This document shows, in pieces, positions 8,297 through 10,191 of a stretch of DNA of 10,191 nucleotides; the first letter of the stretch is position 1; every line of letters starts with the position of its first letter. Position numbers and translations under genes: made by a program. The notes beneath the pieces are model-generated. The model had not been told where the DNA came from and did not search any database. It saw only the letters and a list, made by a program, of their open reading frames with translations. This stretch comes from an uncultured Acidaminococcus sp. (GTDB taxonomy: Bacteria > Bacillota_C > Negativicutes > Acidaminococcales > Acidaminococcaceae): positions 1-10,191 of the forward strand of contig OMUE01000196.1 of assembly GCA_900314165.1 (NCBI GenBank), written 5' to 3'.

Positions 8297-9284
8297 ATGG
8301 ATCAACCCACGATTTTATCGTCTTGTCATTCACCAATATGTGAACAATACCAAGCCTTTCTAAATTTCCAATCAGATTCTTAATCAGCGATAGCTTCGAC
8401 TTCGTGAGTTGGACATCGGAGATTTTCTTTAATACCTCCAGCAGCCGTCTGTACCCATTGTCGTAGTCATCAAGGTAAGTGGTCTTGATTCCATCAAATG
8501 CATCGCCCTTTAAAATATCAAACTGATTCTCTCCATCCTCGTACACCTCGCTGATGGATCTCTGGATGCTCTCAGCGCTCAGATAAGCCTTCCTCTGGTC
8601 ATAAAAGTTCGTTTGATACTTCTTTGGTAGCTTCGGGATATCATCCATCGTGACAGTATCACGAGATAACACATCGGCGTAGGCATCACAGAGGGCAGAT
8701 ATATAGTCTGCCTCAAAGTCGTAAATCTGTGCGTCACTCAGCCTAATGGGAAGCTCAATAACATCGCCATCGATATAGAGCTTTCCGTTTTCACAATATA
8801 TGCGATCCCCAGCGAGGTTTTTGATGCTGGGCTTCGGATCATGAATGGTCAGATTAATATCGACGTCATGTATCCCTTTTGACAGGCCGTGGAATATCTG
8901 GTTCAGGATATCCTGCACAGCCGATCCAAGTTCATCTATTTCCACTAAGATTCCACGGCGCTGCAGGAACTGCTGGAGGTGATCCTTGTCTGCGTCGTAG
9001 AGATTATCTATTTCTTCTGCAAAATCCTGTCCGTCATACCGGCTGCAGATCAACCCGGCGCGGGCTTTTGAAATGAACTTTTTCCCTTCAAGAATCTGAT
9101 CAAGCATATTAATCGACATCCTGTAGGCGAGAGGATTGAACTCATCGTTTTCTGCCATTCGCACCTCTTCTTCGGTCATGGGATCGCGCAGAGTGTCACC
9201 GACGAGAGCAATTACAAAATCGCCTCCACGTCCAGTCGGGCTCATGTATGTTTTCAATTCTCCGGCTATTTCATGAAAGAACAC
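8286..9284 (-). CDS. ABC-3C system third component, no recognisable effector domain
   Basis: A 332-residue soluble protein without signal peptide or membrane segment. MFFHEIAGELKTYM..GRGGDFVIALVGDTLRDP at its start, ISKARAGLICSRYDGQDF near 71-88, and the long acidic helical C-terminal half resemble proteins annotated as ABC-three-component system proteins. Its place directly upstream of the middle component and the DUF3732 ATPase supports this. In most such systems this component carries a nuclease, peptidase or other toxic domain ahead of a conserved C-terminal domain. I see no catalytic signature here, so it may be only the scaffold part, with the effector supplied by other operon members (inference). 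Start GTG 9284 was chosen because an excellent Shine-Dalgarno sequence, AAGGAGGTGA, ends 6 nt upstream. It is the first gene of the operon. Confidence 0.7.
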   Translation of the reverse strand: MFFHEIAGELKTYMSPTGRGGDFVIALVGDTLRDPMTEEEVRMAENDEFNPLAYRMSINMLDQILEGKKFISKARAGLICSRYDGQDFAEEIDNLYDADKDHLQQFLQRRGILVEIDELGSAVQDILNQIFHGLSKGIHDVDINLTIHDPKPSIKNLAGDRIYCENGKLYIDGDVIELPIRLSDAQIYDFEADYISALCDAYADVLSRDTVTMDDIPKLPKKYQTNFYDQRKAYLSAESIQRSISEVYEDGENQFDILKGDAFDGIKTTYLDDYDNGYRRLLEVLKKISDVQLTKSKLSLIKNLIGNLERLGIVHILVNDKTIKSWVDPYAE

Positions 9285-9290
9285 TCCGCT

Positions 9291-9300
9291 TCACCTCCTT
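9291..9300 (-). promoter_or_regulatory. Very strong Shine-Dalgarno site of the first operon gene
   Basis: AAGGAGGTGA, complementary over ten bases to the consensus 16S rRNA 3' end, 6 nt before GTG 9284. A small inverted repeat (TTTGAC at 9318-9313 and GTCAAA at 9305-9300, minus strand) ends where the site begins, so the base of that hairpin could affect ribosome access. Confidence 0.8.
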
Positions 9301-9335
9301 TTGACTTTTTAGGTCAAACCGCTGTCATCAGCGGT
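9300..9335 (-). promoter_or_regulatory. Tandem hairpins in the 5' leader of the defence operon
   Basis: Two back-to-back inverted repeats lie between the promoter and the ribosome-binding site. The first is a perfect 7-bp stem ACCGCTG/CAGCGGT (9318-9324 and 9329-9335) with a 4-nt loop. The second is a 6-bp stem TTTGAC/GTCAAA (9300-9305 and 9313-9318). They share base 9318, so full formation of both is mutually exclusive at the junction. No T run follows on the minus strand, so this is not a normal terminator. It could stabilise the message, bind a protein, or act as a DNA operator. Confidence 0.5.
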
Positions 9336-9359
9336 CATAACCGAAAAGACCAGATTTTC

Positions 9360-9410
9360 TATAATGTAATCAGTCAGTGGACGACTGATAAAAATCGCTT
9401 TTACATTATA
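9360..9410. repeat. Nested palindrome containing the operon -10 box
   Basis: A perfect 10-bp inverted repeat, TATAATGTAA (9360-9369) and TTACATTATA (9401-9410), has a second 7-bp inverted repeat inside it, ATCAGTC (9369-9375) and GACTGAT (9383-9389). The right outer arm is the -10 box of the minus-strand promoter, and the inner repeat lies just downstream of the expected start of transcription. A further dyad, TAAAAATCGCTTTTA (9389-9403), is centred near that start. These are good candidate operator sites for the XRE regulator encoded in the operon; which of them, if any, is bound cannot be told from sequence. Confidence 0.6.
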
Positions 9411-9462
9411 CCATGTTTTTCGTCGATTTTCAATACTTTACGAGTTTTCGCTGATAAAAAAT
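9385..9462. repeat. Direct repeat flanking the core promoter
   Basis: CTGATAAAAAT at 9385-9395 and CTGATAAAAAAT at 9451-9462 have the same orientation and starts 66 bp apart. One copy lies near the transcription start, the other upstream of the -35 box. Spacing of about six helical turns and this placement would suit cooperative repressor binding. Both lie in AT-rich DNA, so chance is possible. Confidence 0.4.
9405..9433 (-). promoter_or_regulatory. Sigma-A/sigma-70 promoter of the eight-gene operon
   Basis: Reading the minus strand, TTGAAA (9433-9428) is followed after exactly 17 nt by TATAAT (9410-9405), with TGG directly before TATAAT forming an extended -10. This is close to a consensus promoter. 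Transcription should begin near 9398, giving an untranslated leader of about 114 nt before GTG 9284. No comparable promoter was seen between later genes, which are nearly contiguous. Confidence 0.8.
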
Positions 9463-9506
9463 TTGTGAACGCGAATATTATTTTTCATCTATTCTGCTGA
9501 CTAACT

Positions 9507-9553
9507 GCTATGGACGCTCACTCGGCATGCAGAGTGGCTCGAACGGACATAGC
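9507..9553 (+). ncRNA. Hairpin domain at the start of the plus-strand leader RNA
   Basis: GCTATG (9507-9512) pairs with CATAGC (9548-9553). Within it, CACTC (9519-9523) pairs with GAGTG (9532-9536) around an 8-nt loop, extendable by two pairs with one bulge. The two nested stems look like the first domain of a structured leader whose later domains are the antiterminator, terminator and Shine-Dalgarno hairpins listed separately. It overlaps the small open frame 9510-9569, so a translating ribosome would unfold it. I do not recognise a named riboswitch class. A -10-like TATTCT at 9490-9495 would start transcription just upstream, but no good -35 accompanies it. Confidence 0.45.
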
Positions 9554-9569
9554 GGGCACAAGTAAATAA
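9510..9569 (+). CDS. Possible 19-codon leader peptide
   Basis: ATG at 9510 opens a frame of 19 codons (MDAHSACRVARTDIAGTSK) ending in TAA at 9567-9569. The stop lies two bases before the CCATCC arm of the potential antiterminator, the geometry expected for ribosome-controlled attenuation. Against it, no Shine-Dalgarno sequence precedes the ATG, the frame is short enough to arise by chance, and its start codon lies inside a predicted stem. Confidence 0.3.
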   Translation: MDAHSACRVARTDIAGTSK

Positions 9570-9571
9570 AC

Positions 9572-9592
9572 CCATCCTACGAGCGTGGATGG
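9572..9592 (+). promoter_or_regulatory. Potential antiterminator hairpin
   Basis: CCATCC (9572-9577) and GGATGG (9587-9592) form a perfect 6-bp stem with a 9-nt loop. Its right arm uses bases that the following terminator stem needs (GAGCGTGGA, 9581-9589, and GGC, 9591-9593), so the two folds exclude each other. Confidence 0.45.
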
Positions 9593-9643
9593 CAACTGAA
9601 ACGGATTATTTCCCGTTCCGGTCGGCCTTCCACGCTCTTTTTT
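9581..9643 (+). terminator. Terminator-like hairpin upstream of the sigma-like gene
   Basis: GAGCGTGGA (9581-9589) pairs perfectly with TCCACGCTC (9629-9637). After one T-T mismatch, GGC (9591-9593) pairs with GCC (9625-9627). An inner AACGG/CCGTT stem (9600-9604 and 9613-9617) closes the structure. A run of six T (9638-9643) follows directly, as in an intrinsic terminator. It lies about 50 nt before ATG 9690, so it probably acts as an attenuator for that gene. It could alternatively end a transcript from upstream, but no plus-strand gene is seen there. Confidence 0.6.
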
Positions 9644-9650
9644 CGTGAGA

Positions 9651-9684
9651 CCTCCGGTTCGGGAACCAACTCGAAAACCGGAGG
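9651..9684 (+). promoter_or_regulatory. Hairpin sequestering the Shine-Dalgarno site
   Basis: CCTCCGGTT (9651-9659) is the exact reverse complement of AACCGGAGG (9676-9684), whose GGAGG is the ribosome-binding site of the gene at 9690. A competing small hairpin, GGTTC (9656-9660) with GAACC (9663-9667), would free the site. This suggests switchable translation on top of the terminator just upstream. Confidence 0.6.
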
Positions 9685-9689
9685 TTAAA

Positions 9690-10191
9690 ATGAAAAATTC
9701 TAAGAAAAACAAGGACAACCAGCGTTTCTATCCACTTCGTGACCCGGAGAATCCGTACAAGGTCACACTCATCCCTATCACCGAGGAGCAGTATCGCGCC
9801 CTCTATCCAGACATCTGGGCAACCCAGAAGCGCGAACAGTATCATGGACGCTGTATGTGCCCAAAGCATTATCTTTGGAAATGCGATGGGCAGTGTGACC
9901 TGTGCGAATACCACGCTCCTGACACTGTTTCCCTCGATGAGCCACTTCCGGACGGCAATGGTACCCTCGGCGACTACGTCCCGGACAGCAGACCTTCTAT
10001 AGAAGATATCTACGCTGACCGCGACCTCCTGAAGCACCTTATCGCCCGCTTCCGTGAGCTTGATCCGGACGCAGACCGCATTATCCAGATGCGCCTCGAC
10101 AATCCGAAGATTTCAGATCGTAAGATTGCAGAGACACTCGGTCGCCCGCAGCGTACCTTTGCTGACCAGATGAAGCGCTACTACACCGAGC
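9690..10191 (+). CDS. Sigma-70 region 3.2/4-like protein of a mobile element (partial, runs off the window)
   Basis: An open frame of 167 codons without stop up to the window end. ATG 9690 has GGAGG five nt upstream. Residues 73-100 (SLDEPLPDGNGTLGDYVPD in the middle) resemble the sigma-70 region 3.2 finger. Residues 110-165 resemble region 4: a helix with LIARFRELDPDADRIIQMR, then a helix-turn-helix around ISDRKIAETLGRPQRTFADQM. Before them lies a cysteine cluster (C55, C57, C65, C69, C72) that could bind zinc. Proteins with this build (Y-PLRDPENPYKVTLIP at the start, GRCMCPKxYxWKCDGQCDLC) are familiar from clostridial integrative and conjugative elements. The role is probably transcription control of element genes, although it lacks sigma region 2 in the visible part. 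The gene diverges from the defence operon, appears richer in GC, and sits behind a leader with terminator and Shine-Dalgarno hairpins. Confidence 0.8.
   Translation, partial: MKNSKKNKDNQRFYPLRDPENPYKVTLIPITEEQYRALYPDIWATQKREQYHGRCMCPKHYLWKCDGQCDLCEYHAPDTVSLDEPLPDGNGTLGDYVPDSRPSIEDIYADRDLLKHLIARFRELDPDADRIIQMRLDNPKISDRKIAETLGRPQRTFADQMKRYYTE

Noticed and set aside
9309..9338. Nine-codon minus-strand frame (MTADDSGLT) in the operon leader
   Set aside because: No Shine-Dalgarno sequence precedes it and it coincides with the hairpin arms; it is too short to separate from chance.
9301..9365. Possible plus-strand promoter using TTGACT (9301-9306) and TATAAT (9360-9365)
   Set aside because: The two boxes are 53 bp apart, and no -35-like sequence lies at the correct distance before the TATAAT. 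This TATAAT is explained as the mirror arm of the palindrome.
9606..10037. A 143-codon minus-strand open frame at the right end
   Set aside because: It lies opposite the plus-strand frame starting at 9690, which has a proper Shine-Dalgarno sequence and clear family-like sequence; the minus-strand frame has no recognisable protein features.
1..10191. CRISPR arrays, tRNA or rRNA genes, insertion sequences
   Set aside because: No regularly spaced repeats, no tRNA-like cloverleaf and no transposase-like protein were seen; the coding density leaves little room for them.

Overview
The window most likely comes from a low-to-mid-GC Firmicute of the class Clostridia. The evidence is near-perfect Shine-Dalgarno sequences (AGGAGG-type) in front of almost every gene, GTG as well as ATG starts, and a right-hand gene of a type I associate with clostridial integrative and conjugative elements (ICEs). 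Nothing here fixes genus or species.

Layout. From about 9400 leftwards to the window edge, all genes lie on the minus strand as one tight, apparently single-promoter operon of eight genes. In order of transcription they are: an ABC-3C third-component protein (9284-8286), an ABC-3C middle component (8296-7850), a DUF3732-type SMC/Rad50-like ABC ATPase with a zinc-hook motif (7847-6015), a small XRE/Cro-CI regulator (6018-5788), a large SNF2-like helicase with a degenerate PLD-like front domain (5768-2541), a DUF4391 protein (2527-1859), an AlbA_2/Schlafen-like protein (1869-790), and a type III Mod-like DNA methyltransferase (797-18). The methyltransferase frame ends in an amber codon right at the window edge, in the middle of its conserved domain. 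Neighbouring genes overlap or lie within about 20 nt of each other. The only good promoter is TTGAAA-17-TATAAT with an extended -10 (9433-9405), set in palindromes and repeats that are candidate sites for the XRE protein.

Right end. From about 9507 the plus strand carries a strongly structured leader: a hairpin domain overlapping a 19-codon open frame, a potential antiterminator, a terminator-like stem with a T run, and a hairpin that hides the Shine-Dalgarno site. It leads into a gene (9690 to beyond the window) for a sigma-70 region 3.2/4-like protein with a cysteine cluster, of a type seen in mobile elements. This gene looks richer in GC than the operon, which suggests that the operon is cargo beside an ICE module.

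How the parts may work together (inference). The ABC-3C trio is a predicted sensor/conflict module. It normally couples an ATPase and a winged-helix middle component to a third protein carrying an effector domain, but no effector domain is recognisable here. The remaining genes form a methyltransferase/helicase module resembling an extended type III restriction system; a Res nuclease subunit may follow left of the window. The window can therefore be read as a composite defence operon in which the ABC-3C sensor may be coupled to a DNA-modification and helicase machine under one regulator.
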